A DNA stretch of 64,000 nt from Vanilla planifolia (Eukaryota; Streptophyta; Magnoliopsida; Asparagales; Orchidaceae): positions 39,520,737 through 39,584,736 of the forward strand of contig CM043869.1 of the NCBI GenBank assembly GCA_023846275.1. The letters are read 5' to 3'. How positions within the stretch are numbered: the first letter of the stretch is position 1; each line of letters begins with the position of its first letter. A model generated the notes under the pieces. The model was not told the DNA's origin and searched no databases. It saw only the letters and a list, made by a program, of their open reading frames with translations. Both the position numbers and the translations under genes were made by a program. Shown piece by piece: positions 1 to 13,587 of the stretch.

Positions 1-1174
1 ACTATATGTTTATTTTTGTGTATGGATTTTAATTTGTTGTTAGACAAACAATTTTTATATATTAGAAGTTTATCTAATTTCTCCAATAGAAAACATGTTT
101 ATGTTTTTGAATGTATTATAACAAATTCAAAATGAACTCAAAGATAGGTTTGTCATCTCTAACCATCTCTCGTCTTTAATCCAAAATATTTGAAATTTAT
201 GAACCAATATTAAGAGAAATCCTGACAAAGTCTTTACCCCATTAAGTGGGTTTAGCTATATGAATTTGTTGACTCCTTCGTGTTGTATCGAATAACTACT
301 TGTTTAGCTGGAAATATGTAAAATTCTTCTCGTAATGCTACGGTAATAGACATGATTTTTTGTTTTCTATTTAGTGGATTAATACTATTTGCGCCTTCTC
401 TTTAGTAAAAAGGACCATGCGCATGTCATAATCCTGGGTTTGAATTTAGGGGGTTTGAACGGCTCAAATTGTTTAAATCATAACTCATGAGTTATTGTCC
501 TCTAAAGGATTCCAATATTTAAATCCAATCTTATAAAAAGAAATGTTTCTTTTGGCTTGTTTCAACAATGTAAACTGTTTCTGTTTCAAGGATTACCCAA
601 ACCACCAAAACTGGATACTATGAAATAATTCATAATAATTAACAAAAGATCCAAATTTCAGAAAACGTAGAAAACTATGTTGGGGTAAAACAATAAATAA
701 ACCAAAAAGGAATAGCTTATATTTAGAAAATAGACATTGTTTGAGCAAGGGAGGGAGGGAGGATTATTTTGCTGTATGCTTTTAGCTTTTGTTATCTACT
801 TATTTTGGCTTAAACATCCGAGGGAGCGAGTCTCAGTTTTTCTTATTTCATCTTATGTCTGCAAGTTTTGAAAAGATGTTCAAGGGAGGTAGGAATAGTG
901 CATGATCTTGCCGTGTTTGCTATCTACCATTATGACACAAACAACCACCAATTCAAGCTTCTAACGCTGGTCTATCTGTGTTGCAATATCAAAATAAATT
1001 GTGAAAAGTATTTCACTGTGATGTAGTTTTCGTTCCTTTTAAGAGTTTTGCATTTCTGGTATTGAATATGAGAGGTGAAGCTGAAAATTGCTTGGCTGCT
1101 TAAAGATTTAATGTAATTGTTGTATATCTCCATAGAAAGTTAACTGTGTACTGAACTTTCTAAATGCTGCACAG
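1..1174. other. No gene recognised; probably intron or flank of next exon
   Basis: No coding exon, RNA gene or repeat was recognised here. A clear splice-acceptor-like site (pyrimidine-rich stretch ending in CAG at 1172-1174) closes the interval, so at least its right part is probably the last intron of the gene whose final exon follows. Confidence 0.4.
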
Positions 1175-1492
1175 GGTATCATTGAACCTGCTTTCTTTAC
1201 ATCTAGACAACCCCTATTACCCTGTACCTGCCTTGATATATCAGCCAAATGCTTAACGAAGTGCACTTTCTTGCCAAAAAATGGAATTCCATGTGCCGTA
1301 GAAAAATTCAGTGGAAAATCTATGACCAGTGCATCTATGGTTCTTGATCTCATAAGGGATGTGGAAGCTGCAGTATCAAGTCGCAAGGGCCGTACAGGCA
1401 CTGCTGCTGGTGATGTTGCCTTTCCAAAAGGCAAAGAGAACTTAGTATCTGTACTGAAGCGCTACAAGCGTCGCCTATCAAACAAGCCTTAA
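1175..1492 (+). CDS. Last coding exon of an unidentified plant gene
   Basis: An open frame of 105 codons begins directly after a splice acceptor (CAG at 1172-1174) and ends with TAA at 1490-1492. I do not recognise the family. The protein begins [17 protein letters not shown], has a small Ser/Gly-rich middle (SGKSMTSAS), then a helical, acidic-to-basic stretch with [14 protein letters not shown] composition (actual residues [19 protein letters not shown]), and ends in a basic tail ([13 protein letters not shown]). Balanced amino-acid use, the low stop density against an AT-rich background, and the acceptor exactly at the open-frame edge all argue for a real exon. No ATG lies near the acceptor, so the start must be in an exon outside or far upstream. 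The antisense frame over the same bases is a shadow. It could also be an isolated captured exon, like others in this window. Confidence 0.6.
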   Translation, partial: GIIEPAFFTSRQPLLPCTCLDISAKCLTKCTFLPKNGIPCAVEKFSGKSMTSASMVLDLIRDVEAAVSSRKGRTGTAAGDVAFPKGKENLVSVLKRYKRRLSNKP

Positions 1493-2689
1493 TGTTCAAA
1501 TTTATAGGGCTCTTCCTGGAAGTTTTCAATCTTCATCTTCCTCGGGCTTATCTCGCAATGCAGCTTGCTCCTATCATGTCATGGATTTTTTCGTTCTGCA
1601 ACGTTTCAGGTGTCAAGGTTCACTTCTCCTTGACCCTCTCCATCATTTTCTCGTTTGCTGTATAAGAATGATATCTGTAGTTGTCGCAGAAATGGGTAAA
1701 GTATATAACAAGACCTTTTTATATCGTTCTTTATAATTTTATTGTTTTAATCAATTATATTCTCTTGCTGGGGGTTGTTTACCATGGCAATATGTTGTTA
1801 TTTCTTGGTTCTATAAATTGGCATAAATTTCTTGATCGATCCTGCGATAACAATTGACTGTCATTTGCAAGTAAAATGCATGCTTATGAAGTTAGAAGTG
1901 ACAAAACCATTTGGCCTTTTGACATTTTCCTTTATGGCATTTTCATGTAAAGGACATTCTTATGTGGTAGTTGTGTTTTTGCAAGTCAAATTCAGCCAGT
2001 TCATAATCAAGTTCTTTATGCACCATGTGACGATCTCATGACATGTTGGAAGAGATAAGAGTGAAAAGTTTGTTTTATGCATGGTACTTTCAGAAGCTAT
2101 TGTTTTACTATTATCTAATTATAAAAGACAAAATGTTGTTATAATTAAAATCAAAGAAAGGAAAAAATAAATAATGATTTTTTTCTTATTTATCACATTA
2201 AATTCAATCTCTTATAATAAATTATAATAACTAATCTATTTATATTTAGAAATTAAAAATAATGAAAGTTCAAAAATAGAAAATGAAGATTAATAAAATC
2301 TTGAAACATGTGATGATCTTTTCAAAGTCATAAAGAAACTTAAGAAAACTATTAATAGAATCTCAAGAAACAAAGAAATTAATCTTTAAGACAAGAAAAC
2401 CAAAAAATGAAAAAAAAAAAAATGTGGCTGAAATAATTAGAAATGATCTCATAATTCTAATCTTCATTTAGTTTCTCATTCGTTCTTGGAAGTTGGTGAA
2501 TAAATGTTAATTATTCTTAACCTGTTAACATAGAGATTGAAACTTGATTTCTAAAGAGCTTTTGTTAGATTAGTTTCCTTGGACTTGATTTCTAACTAGT
2601 ATGCTTAACTCGTCTTTAGAGTGTGTTTTTATTTTGAAATTGATTCATTAAAAATTTTAGATTTTGCTATTTGATAAGCCTCAATCACT
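1493..2689. other. 3' flank and AT-rich spacer, no gene seen
   Basis: The first few hundred bases are presumably 3'UTR and downstream flank of the preceding exon. From about 2100 to 2480 the sequence is strongly A/T-rich. A 69-codon open frame at 1832-2041 has hydrophobic, low-complexity composition and no splice or family support, so it is not called. Confidence 0.4.
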
Positions 2690-3345
2690 GACTTTCTTCC
2701 AAAGGCTTTCTCCCAACTTTTTTAAGTTGAATTGAGATGAGTTCTTCCTAGGTGAACATCTCGATTTTAGTGGACTAGGCAATTGAGGGATACTTCACTT
2801 CTTCCATAGGGCTTAGCTAGGGATGCTTACTATCTCTCATCTTGTTTGACATTGTTATATATTTGGTCTTATGTGACTTTGGGAGGCTCTATGGGGATAA
2901 TAAGTTTAAGTGCATCCAAATTAGAATTATACTTATCTCACATATTATTTGTTGATGACTTGAATATTTCTAGCAAGGTAGGGATCTAAGTAACCTATAG
3001 GCAAAATTTGGGGTTGAGGTCAATATGAATGATAGCTTGATTATATTTACTAAAATGGTCAAGGATAGATGGCCCTTGATTGCTTGCATGGGCTTCCCAA
3101 TCTGGGCATTTCGCATTACATATCTTAGTCTTTCTCTTCCTTCAAGGAAATTAATGTAGATGACTGTACCCTCTTGCTCCATTGTATTCAATACAAAATC
3201 AGTGGTTGAAATAATCGTCTTCTTTTAGTTAGGTTCTAGCTGGTTAAAACTTCTATGTTAGGCATCATGCACTCTTGGTGTCAGGTTTTCTCCATACCAA
3301 GCGGTGGCCTTAGGAAGATTAATAATATGTGCATCATGATGGATG
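2690..3345 (+). mobile_element. Degenerate LINE (non-LTR) reverse-transcriptase fragment
   Basis: Reading across frame breaks on the plus strand gives the conserved order of a plant LINE ORF2 reverse transcriptase. There is a loop resembling GLSRGCLLSLILFDIV around 2810-2860, then SHILFVDDLNISSK with the catalytic-type VDD motif around 2936-2975. A distal thumb/connection-like segment, HSWCQVFSIPSGGLRKI, follows around 3268-3320. Multiple stops and at least two frameshifts separate these blocks, so it is long dead. No poly-A tail or target-site duplication was resolved. Endonuclease and the start of RT are absent, consistent with the usual 5' truncation of LINE insertions. Confidence 0.6.
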
Positions 3346-5880
3346 ATGGCATTTAATGCAAGTGGACTACTATATGTGTGCCACCATATCTACATTTCAG
3401 TGCACTTTAGGGGTTGAGGTCATCCAGTTGCTCTTAGAATAAACCATGCTCATATATTGCATGCTACTATAAAAATTCTCTTTTGTGATTGCATCTGGCT
3501 TGGATGCGTGTTGAGTACCATATGCCACCATAATTTTGGAACTCAGTCTTGGTTGTTTGCACTGTTCTACAAGCTATATTTGGTGGTCCTGATGAGTAGA
3601 AAATTGCATGGTAATCAATAATACACTTTATACCTTTAATTCCTTGTATGCCTCCCACTTCTACAACTATATGCTGTTGAACATTTTTTTTAACAAGCTT
3701 TCTAATTCTGTCAGCTTTGGGCCTTCAGCCACACCGTTTTTTCCCTTTTTATAACTCGTGTGAAATCTCATGAATATCTATTCTTTCACTTACAATATTA
3801 TAAGAAGACCCATAAATGGTTGGCCCTATATTCTTCTCATGTAGCTTGCTTTATAATCACACTTCTATCATATAATTTTTTTATTGCTAAGCATATTACA
3901 TTCAGAACAAATAAAAACATGTTTGGCTCTCTTATTTTCATAATTTGGATAGAATGATGTAAACGGTTGTCCAGAAACTTATATACTCCATTGCACATTG
4001 CCTTTGCTCAGATTAATTTTGAAACTGTTATGATTTTTCAATGAGGCATTTTACTCCATTCCTTCATGTTTGGTGTGTTCCATAGATTATGCTCATGTTT
4101 TGAGCTCTAGGACTTGTTACGTTCTTTTTATCATCTCTTCACAAAATTCAGGAACAACGTATTGCTCCATATGTTCTGTGTCTTTTTTCTATTGGAATGT
4201 TTCTTCTGTTTATTGGGAATTTATTTGTTTATTGTAATTTTTTTTGTCTTGATATTGTAGCTATCTTCTTAAGCATTCAAGTTTTCTTCATTAGCCTCCT
4301 AGTTTTTTAAATTTGCTAATAGCAATGTATTGGGCACCACCCTAAGCTTTCTTAAAAAGAAAGCTAAACACTTTTTCTCTTTTTATGATAAATTTAATTA
4401 GAAAAAAATATATATCTAGATTATCTCATGTGAGCCTTGCACGTCATCGCTTTAAGCCTTTTTGACAACTTTAGGATCTTCCCTATGATATGTCTAATGA
4501 CAAAAAATAATAAATTATAAATAACCATTGTTTTATTTAGTAAGAAACATTAACTTAAAACACTAAATGTTAATATTATAAAATTTAGCTAAAATATTGT
4601 AATATAGAATGCAAACCTCATTAAAAAAATTATTTATAAAAAATTTAATATTTAAGTTTTTTCTTTTTAAATTTATGGCATATGTGCCTAATAATTAATG
4701 CTTATTTATTGATTTTCTATTATTATATTAAATTTATAATATAAGAATCTTTAGAAGATTTAATAAATTATAAATTTGATTTTAATCATGCAAACAAAAC
4801 ATTATGATCATCAAAATTTTGATTATAGTTGTTTATAAGAACTATTAGATACTATATAATATATGTTTATTGCTTTTGTTAAGTATAATAATATTATTAA
4901 AGTAAAACTATGATTTAATAGCAAATAAATAAATATATTTCGAATGATTTAAATATTTTTATAATAAATTATTGAAATAAGAAAAGATGACATCTTTTGA
5001 ATGACTAAACTAATTTTTCAATTAAAAAACATTGTAATTAAAACACACATACACACAAGTCGATATATATTTTATTCGATTAGTAGAGTTTACAACTAAA
5101 TTTGGAAAATAAAATATTCTATATAATGATGTCGATAAATTATTAAAATATAATATAATAAAATGTCATAAATTTGATTTACTTAATACTTTTTAAATTA
5201 AATATATTAAAGCTCAATAAATAGAAAGATAAGTGAGTACTTAAAATTCGAATAAGATTTTATATCATGTCAAATTTAAATAAAAAGCAAATTAAGATTG
5301 AAAATAAGAAAGTTTCTTAAATTTTAAACTTAATTGAAAGCAACACAAGTTTGTGAACGATTATTTCGTTTCAATTTTAAAGTTATTTTGAATTTACATA
5401 TATTTTTGTTTCAATTGAAACTCATTTTGATTTAACATGACGTAAGAAATTTTCGAAGATAAAAAAAGAAATATTTAATTAATATATATAATTTTTTTCA
5501 TCATGTTTAATATATAAGATAAATGATTTAATATATTTTTTAACATTTAATAAACATATCAAATTTAATTACAACATAATATATTTTGAAAAATAAAATA
5601 TATTAAATAGAGGTTGTGTAGAATGATCTAATAAAATTTATTAGATATAGATTTGAATCAATTTAGAATTATTATTATTTTTTAAATATTAAAAATAAAT
5701 AATTAATTATTATATTACAAAAAATAATTATATTTGTAATTGACAAATAGGTTTTTGATATTAACAATTTCATTTTATTTTTCTTAACATACATATTAAG
5801 ATTCTATTTAAATAAATTTAAGAAGTTTTTTTTATTTAATAAGTTTTCTATAATATAAATTGATTAAAATTAAAAATAAC
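3346..5880. other. Gene-free, increasingly AT-rich DNA
   Basis: No exon with family similarity was recognised. From about 4380 to 5850 the sequence is extremely A/T-rich with many short oligo-A and oligo-T runs, as seen in matrix-attachment-like DNA or decayed transposons; neither can be demonstrated here. Short open frames at 3467-3658 (minus) and 3760-3957 (plus) have no support. Confidence 0.4.
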
Positions 5881-6290
5881 CGTTGCAAGAATTTCCAAAA
5901 TTGACACCGCTTTTTGTGAAAATCTCCCGACCGTTTCTCCCCTTCGCATGCGTCGGGTTGCCTTGTTCCGGCAAACCCTAAGTTGAGCTGTCGGAGTTCG
6001 CCGTAAGAGGAGGCGATTTGAACACTAATCCCACCGTTACCTCGCCGGAAGTGGAGGTAAAGATAAGTCTTCTGTGACTTCAAGGCCCGGCGGGCCACGC
6101 TTATCAAGACGGTCACTAACCTCTTCCGTTCTTCCTCTCTTCTTAGGGCTTCTCGTCTTTTAGAGAGAGAACAATGGCGGTCTTTCCTTCTCTTTGGGTG
6201 TTTCCGTTATAGAGAAGTTAGCTGACCGAGGCCCTTTTGCCCAATCTAGATTAGTTCTTCCAGCAGCGCGACTCTGGTGAGGATCTCCGT
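5881..6290 (+). promoter_or_regulatory. GC-rich promoter/5'UTR-like island
   Basis: Within DNA of very low GC this block is abruptly GC-rich with many CpG steps. On the plus strand its right half looks like a plant 5'UTR: CT-rich leader, then AGAGAGAGAACAATGGCGG around 6160-6180. The ATG at 6174 opens only a 12-codon frame (MAVFPSLWVFPL). A donor-like CTG|GTGAGG lies near 6275, and the next exon acceptor is at 6681-6683, where the first VPS13-like exon begins. It could be the surviving 5' exon of the VPS13-like gene or a captured promoter driving a shortened transcript. The antisense 94-codon frame here is most likely incidental. Confidence 0.4.
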
Positions 6291-6683
6291 TTCCTAGCTC
6301 ATTTCAGCTTTGCAAATTGAAATATTATTGGGTTTTTCAAAAAGCACTTATGTACTTTCACATTAATGAATTATAAATTTATTTGGAAATACGATGCTTT
6401 ATTAACTTTTCTTCTTTCCATTCCAAATTTTGTTTATGTTTGAAATATGCTAACTTCCAATAGAGCGCCACACTTTGTCATACTTTACCAACATAGATGA
6501 TACACATGTTGAGTGCTTTTCCCATCCTTTGGGATAAGCTTACACCTACCAAATTATACCTTTGATGTGAAAAAGGTAGAGCATACTATGTGCCCGATGT
6601 GTCCATAATGACTAATTGATATTTAGGATTGACTTGTTGACAAAATTACGCGGTTTTCTTCATATTGAAATTACTCTTTGCAG

Positions 6684-9600
6684 CTTGTCAGGAAAAACAT
6701 TCTTCTTGAATTGGAGGAAATGGATAGAGAATATGATCTTGAGGACATACTGAACTATAGGTCATTAGCTGAGCAAAAGATGCATGTATAATTCTTTGTT
6801 TTGGTTTGTAATTTTATTTAGAACATAACTTTGAATGACGATTACATATTTTGCTTGTAACAAATATGATGTCTGTGATCATTGCTTCTTGGCCTACAAT
6901 ATCAAAGTGCTTGCCTTATTTTTTCTCCTCTGTTTCTTGTGCTTTTTGCGTATATTTATTGTTTTGGTGAATTGAAGGAGTTTTCAAATGCAAACAATCC
7001 ATCTAAGAGGATAGATTGTGAAACTTCGCCTTCAGCTACCCACGAAAAGCAAAAAAATGATGACAGACCATCAGGCAGTGTACGAGGATGGTTGAATTGG
7101 TTTTCACTTGGCATACTAGGGGCTGGCTCTAGTTCATTTGTTGGTGTTATTCTGAAGAAATCATAAAGGTTATGTTTTGTTTTTGTCTTTATATGCACAT
7201 AAATCTTGTTTCAAATTAGGAGGTCACTTCACCATTCATGGCTTTGATTATGTGATATGTTTGTTTTTTTCCTAACTTCATTGTGTCAACTTGGGACCTT
7301 GTTTATCTATTATTGTATTAACAAAACCTAGCTTGATAAAATAATTGAATTGAAAGGCATGCTATTTTCTTCCCAATTTAATCATCTATTGTTTACAACC
7401 AAAATGGTGAATATATTTTTTGTAAAACACACTTATAATTCTTTGAATTACTTGTCTAGAACTGAAATTTTTTTTTATGAATATAAAAATGCAAATTTAG
7501 TATGGGTTTAAAAGGATTGACATAAATATAATTTTTTACATTTGTAGTTGCATGAACTACTATTTCAAATTAAATTTGGGTATAGATCTGCCACATATAG
7601 GATTACTATACTAAATTTTCTATCCATCTTGAGAACATATTTAATTTTTCCATGCAAGATATTTATGTGGCTATTGACCTTAATCATGTTGGTGCAGTCA
7701 GTGAAGATTCCCTTAGAATAGAAAACTTATTATCACCTTTCATCAAGCTCAACATATGTCAAATTGTTGCTACAATTACAAACAAGTACATAGTTCTTTT
7801 AGAATTATGATTTTCTTAATAAGCAAGTTAGGTTAGGAGGCCCCAGCATAGTGTTTTTATATGATTTATGCTTGAAATTTGATATATTTGATTGCCCATT
7901 GTTTGTTTTATACAATCCCCTTAGATTTCTGATTTGTATATTCGTGTGCTTGTTTTTAAACTACTTCTGACTGCATATTTTGGATTTGTTAGTTATGTTG
8001 TTGGTTTGTTGCTTGTGCTAATGATATCATATTTGGCCAAGTTGTAAATTTTGCTAAGCTTTATTTGAATAATGCACACACACACACATACATATTTATC
8101 GATTTATAAGCAAATGGATATTTTTGTACATGAACAAGTTTAGCAACTTGCATTGAAATGTTAAAAGCTTACATCAATGGTTGCCTAGTGTCTTTGCCTT
8201 AGATGTGAATTGTGGCATACAACTTTGTGAGGGATGCCGAATTTGCTACAATCCTATGAACGTTGCTTTGTGAGAGAACTCAATGTGTTTAGGGTTCTTT
8301 TTACAATTCAAAAACAAATATGCTTCTTATCTAGTTAGTTTGTTGAACTTTTAAGTATGTATGTAAATTTATTTGGCATTCTTACACGATGACAACAACA
8401 ACATTAAGCCTTATAGGTACACTAAGTCCTTTATACTATTATTAATTAGCTACATGAGTTAATGACTATATTATACTCTATCTATTAACAACTCCTTGTT
8501 CATGTTCATGTATCAGCATACTAAGTGTTTTCTCATTATCCTTTGCTTTGTGCTTTTAGGTTTACTTTTCCTCAATTTGTTATGGAAAGTTTGGATGTTT
8601 CTCTTAACAAATTAATTATGTGACTATTATTTAACATATCAAAATCATCTTAGTTGGTTTTTTTAAGTTTATCTTCAATTAGAGCTAGATAAACTTGTCT
8701 TTAATTTACTTATTTGTAATCATATTCTTTTAAATTTGTCCACCTATTTATATCAATATTCTCATTTCTACAATGCTTATTTTAGTTGTATGTTTGGACT
8801 TATTGGTCAACACATTGTATCATATAACATTGTATCAATGCAATCTTTTAAAGATTATATTTAATATTAAGTAGGATATTTTAATCACTTATCACAAAAG
8901 AATTATTCCATCATTCCATCCAATAGGAATGGATTATATTATTAATTTTTGCATTAGTTTCAACATCTTTTTGGAGCATAACCATGATAATGCAATATCT
9001 CATTATACAATATTTTATAATTATTATTATAATGTCTGCAATATGCATGTATTATTCTTCCTTGAGTTGTATTTTGCATATTTTTTTAAAATGTAGTTAG
9101 CAGAAGCATCACTGTTGGTCCTTGTGGGTCATGTCTGCCTTTGAACTTAATGCAATTGTTATTTTTTTTCTAAATTATTCCATGTACAAGATTAATATTG
9201 TTAAATTGGCTTTATTATTTCTGTACTTTTTTTTTGTTATGTTTTTTATGCTGAATTACTCCCTTATTGCATTGTTTAGTTGATAACATTTTGTTGAAAT
9301 CACAAATGTTACGATTATAAGTTGTATTATATTTTTGTCATTTAACTGTCTACAGACATGAGAAAATAATTCTTCAAGCAACTCTTGATGGAATCAGCAC
9401 AGAGTGTCAATTTTGGGAAAATTCGTCCACAATACATGCTTTAATACATTTGGTGAACATAATCAACCCATTTAATCAGAAAGTTGTGCTTTCTCCAAAA
9501 AAAGTAAAGTTTATTTAGTTTCTGCTTTTTATAGAAAAAGTTTTTGCATGAGAAATGATGTTTTTCTATCTTCACAGGCCATGCTCGACGATAGTTCATC

Positions 9601-9895
9601 ACATCACTCATTATCATTGGTTGATTTTCATTTTAGACTGCAATTTTCCAACCAGATTTTTGAGCCTCTTATAAAGGTATTGTCTGTTATTGAATTTGGT
9701 TAAACTGTACATCATCCTATGGCAACGCCTTTCATTGATCTTCATGTTGGTGATCAGTCGTTATTGGAATCCTAAATGACTTCCATTTAATAGGTTGTAC
9801 TCCAGCCGTTTGAAGCTACCCATGATTTGGAATATTTTTTGGAAATGTGGGAACTTTTTGAAGGTTTTTCTGTCTTTTCAATTCCTGCATAAAAG
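6684..9895 (+). pseudogene. VPS13: VPS13-like pseudogene, exons 1-5 of those present
   Basis: Five exons match plant VPS13-like proteins (SHRUBBY type), large rod-shaped lipid-transfer proteins acting at membrane contacts. Exon 6684-6785 encodes 34 residues (LVRKNILLELEEMDREYDLED then ILNYRSLAEQKM), the basic/acidic helix before the first Trp/Gly motif. Exon 6978-7168 carries RGWLNWFSLGILGAG. Exons 9356-9503, 9578-9676 and 9794-9895 encode blocks such as QFWENSSTIHALI, FHFRLQFSNQIFEPLIK and VVLQPFEATHDLEYFLE. All are flanked by AG acceptors and GT donors in compatible phases. Disabling changes are a one-base deletion near 7153, which turns the expected VISEEIIK-like end into VILKKS-stop, and an in-frame TAA at 9890-9892. 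The N-terminal chorein domain that precedes this region in the family was not found upstream. Introns 7169-9355 and the others show no further gene; a short CA run lies at 8074-8088. Confidence 0.85.
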
Positions 9896-12800
9896 GTTAA
9901 CTTTTTTACTTTAATATATTTGATTTCCTTAAAGCTTTTTTTTTGACCTGTTGAACATCTTGCCATTGCTCATCAGTTATGTTTCTTTGCTATTTTAGAC
10001 TTTACTTTTGTGCGCGAAGTTGTTTGTCTAAAGGATACCTTTTCCTGGCTGAAATTATATTTTACCTTAAGCTTTGAAGTCTATTAGCTTGCATTCATTG
10101 GCCTCTATTTTGAGTTAATTGCTTGGTTCTAAATGTAATGTCTTGTTTAACTTTACGATTGAGTTATTAACTAGTATTTTTCTTGTTGAGGAAATGACCA
10201 CAACTTCGTAAATTACAAAGAGTATGGCTTATCCTAATAGAAGACTATGTAGTCAAACGGGTTGAATTCTGTTGATCTCATTTCTTTTAGCTTAACTTAA
10301 ATAAAAGTACCATCATAGTGCATAATTTCCAAAACAAATATAAAGGCATATTTTATTTGAATAGAAGTTTTATAATTCATTTGAAATTGTTTTGTTTTTG
10401 CTGTTTTGGACTCATTTTACCCCGAGAAATATTTTAACTTAGGCATATATTTGAACTTAAGTAAAAAAATGGTAGTTTTAAAATTTTCTGTCAGCCAAAT
10501 CAAACTTGATTTGTCGATTTCAAAATTGGTTAATTGAATTCCCTGGACTAGTTTTTTTTTCTATAAAAGCAATCAGGTTGAATTGATTTCAATCTGGCCA
10601 TTATATTTTAAAATTGGTCCGACTTCTCTTTGGCAAAAAACAAGTAGACCAGCGAGTTTCAAAATAATTGGGCATTTTCTTTGCTGATTTCAAATTTGCT
10701 TATTGGGAAGTTGTTTGGTTAATTGAATTTGCTGGACTAGTTTTTTTTTTCCTATAAAGGCAGTTTGGTGATTTCAATATGGCTATCATATTTTAAAATT
10801 GGTTAGACTTCTCTTTGGCAAAATATAAGTAGACCAGGATTTTCAAAATAATTGGGCATTTTCTTTGCTGATTTCAAATTCGCTAGTTGGGAAGTTGTTT
10901 GGTATATGTATTTATGGTGATTTTGAATTTTTGTTTGAAATAGATCTTTAAAGAACGTTTTCAACAAAAAAGCAATCCTATTCTTGCTTGTGCGAGTTGA
11001 TGTGGTCTTGCATAATGATAGCTTGCGTTGCATAGTTAATTTCTCAGACTAGACGAGTTGGTGTATATTTTGCTTGGCTGGTGTTCATAGATACATCTCT
11101 TGTTTCTAACATGACCTATAAAACTTTTTTGGTCAGCTTATATAAATAAAAATTTCAGGCAATGGATACCTTCATAGCATGGTGCTATAGTAGAAATTAA
11201 AAGCATATTTCCTATTTAATTACACCTCTGTTTGCATGTATGTTTTAACTTGCTTTATTGATAGAATATGATGCAATTTAAATTGGTAATGATTCTTTCT
11301 TTAATCAGAAAAAGAAATTATTTGGAAGAATATTGAACTATTGAAATTAGATGCTGAAAGCATTCTTTTTAAGAAGGGATGCTATATGCTGTTATTTTAA
11401 GGATATTCATAAAAAATTGTACCTCTTTTGTGAATGATATTATACTCTATAATTTCTTCTAGATACTTGCACTTCTTATGCTAGTAAGTAGATGTTTTTC
11501 ATTGCCACCATTTTAGAAACTTCTCCAAACACTTAAGAAGTTGTAATTAGCCCCTTGTTGATCTTCTCCTTGGTGGAGTGTAAATCCTTCTAGTATGCTT
11601 GGTCTTGTTACATTGTACAAAATTTTTAATGTTAGACATCATGAGTCTAATGATAAAATTTGATTTTGATGATAATAAATTTTTTAAGTGCTTATTATGG
11701 TAATTTAATGTGCTTATTTAGCATATTTTATAGGTTAGTTTTTAGATCAATAGACTTGGGGACCACTGACCATCGAATGGCTTATGACTTGTCTAATCTT
11801 CACAAAGCTTTAATGATATGAAGGATGAAAGAGCAGCTCCATTGGTGGACACAAGTCCATGATTTCTTAGAAGGGTTATAATTTTCCTAGGACTTATGTG
11901 AAAGATTAATTTGGTATTTATCTTACATATCAAAGTTTGTGCTCATATATTTGCATTCATGCACATCATACCTAGAATTTTATAAACATGAGTTACATTA
12001 AATGATTATATCTTTAATCCATGCAAGAATAATTGGTGAAAAATGTGATCCATCTTAGTGATTATAAAAAACTTCGGAAAATGCCAATTGCTTTTCCTAG
12101 AAATGATTATATCTTTAGCCTTATATCAAATGATTATATCTTTAAACAGAAATCTATCTTCGAATTATTCGCTAATCTAGAAATCAATTAATATTTTTTT
12201 CCTCCTTTTTTTGAAGGATATTTTTATTACCTTTTTTTGTTTTGGTGGTGTAGCTTTTTTCTCTTTTAATCTGTTATTTGATTATTCCAAATGCTTTTAT
12301 TTTGGGATTTAGTTATGAGAACTAAATTCTGCCTTTCATAAAGAGGCTTCAAATCTTACTTTCAAATTTATAGTTAATATTTGTTTTTAACAAATGAAAA
12401 TGAAAACTTAATTCTCTCTGTATTAGATTTAGATGCCTGTAGCTTTTGGGTAGAGAGAGGAAACTTTGATCTTGATTGGGACCAGTTTCATAGTCGTCCA
12501 TAGATTTATTTGATCAACCCAGCTAGCATCGTGGAACAACAAAAAGAAGTAGATCTAATTGTTATCTATGGAAACTTTTTATTTCAGTTAATATGACACT
12601 TGGCTTGTGATTAAGTTTTGATGATTAAATACTTAGAAAATTCTTGAGCTAGAATGATAAGAGCTTGAATTTTATAATTACTTTGTACCACACCAAGCGG
12701 TACATCATATTGGAAACTGTTTTGTTGGCAAAAACAGTTTTTGAGGAATTCAACTTGACTTCTGTTATTATATCAGTAAGTTGCTCCTATTATATTTTGA

Positions 12801-13587
12801 GGATTTTTTTTGGCCTGTAGTGAAATTCTATATTAATGCACCTGAAGTTATATGTTTAAATATGCTATATGATATGATAAAAAATTTCCTCATTAGTGAT
12901 AACAGTTCTTGTAAGAAATTTGGCTTTGGTAGATTGTGCCTAACATCTCTTTGCTGAGATAGCATGAGATTCCGGAGTGGATAGAGTGGTCAAATGATCC
13001 TATTGGGTGAGAAACCTCTACCACTTTATCTTTTATTTGACAAAGCAATTTACGGTTTAATCTATATCTCTGCTTGTTATTCTTTGTTGTTTATCAGATC
13101 ATTTTAAACATTTTTATACCATTGTAATGGGAGCTAGCTTTGAAACCTTGAGACGATTACTTCTTTCTTAATGTGAATGCTTACAGCATAAATAGACATA
13201 GCTGTTATTGGATTCCTACATGAGTAAGGTTTAATTCTCATAATGTAAGTTCTGTAGAGGAGAATTCCTGTTTACACTTTGAGATTTTCTGCATACTAGG
13301 TTTGCTTGTTGTGGAATGAGTACTCCTTTATGCATTCATTCCTCCGTGCTGTCATGCCATTTGGAACATGATTGTAGGAATAGTATTGAATTTACATTCT
13401 ATAATCCATCACTTCAATATTGAATACAGTGCATACCTAAGTTGCTCTATTATCATTTCCTTATCGTGTCAATTTATGTTGTTATTATTTTTTAAGCTAA
13501 TTTACCAAGGATTAATCATGCATGTTAGATGAAAGTTTTTTTTATATATATATTTTTTATTTCATAATAATTTTTGTAACGTTATAG
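9896..13587. other. Intron of the VPS13-like pseudogene
   Basis: Lies between two consecutive blocks of the VPS13-like protein (the PFEATHD block and the VLLSLNG block), which are adjacent in the family, so this is one long intron. Apart from the 189-bp tandem duplication listed separately I recognise nothing in it. The minus-strand frame at 10803-11033 falls in that duplication and is not supported. Confidence 0.6.
10528..10902. repeat. Two-copy tandem duplication, period 189 bp
   Basis: GGTTAATTGAATT begins at 10528 and again at 10717, and the two halves then run in parallel: CTGGACTAGTTTT, ATATTTTAAAATTGGT, GACTTCTCTTTGGCAAAA, AAGTAGACCAG and TTTCAAAATAATTGGGCATT occur in both. The copies differ by several substitutions and small indels, so the duplication is not recent. 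It is intronic. Confidence 0.85.

Noticed and set aside
5832..6116. Minus-strand 94-codon frame in the GC-rich island
   Set aside because: Composition follows the CpG island; no splice sites or family resemblance, and the plus strand looks like a 5'UTR.
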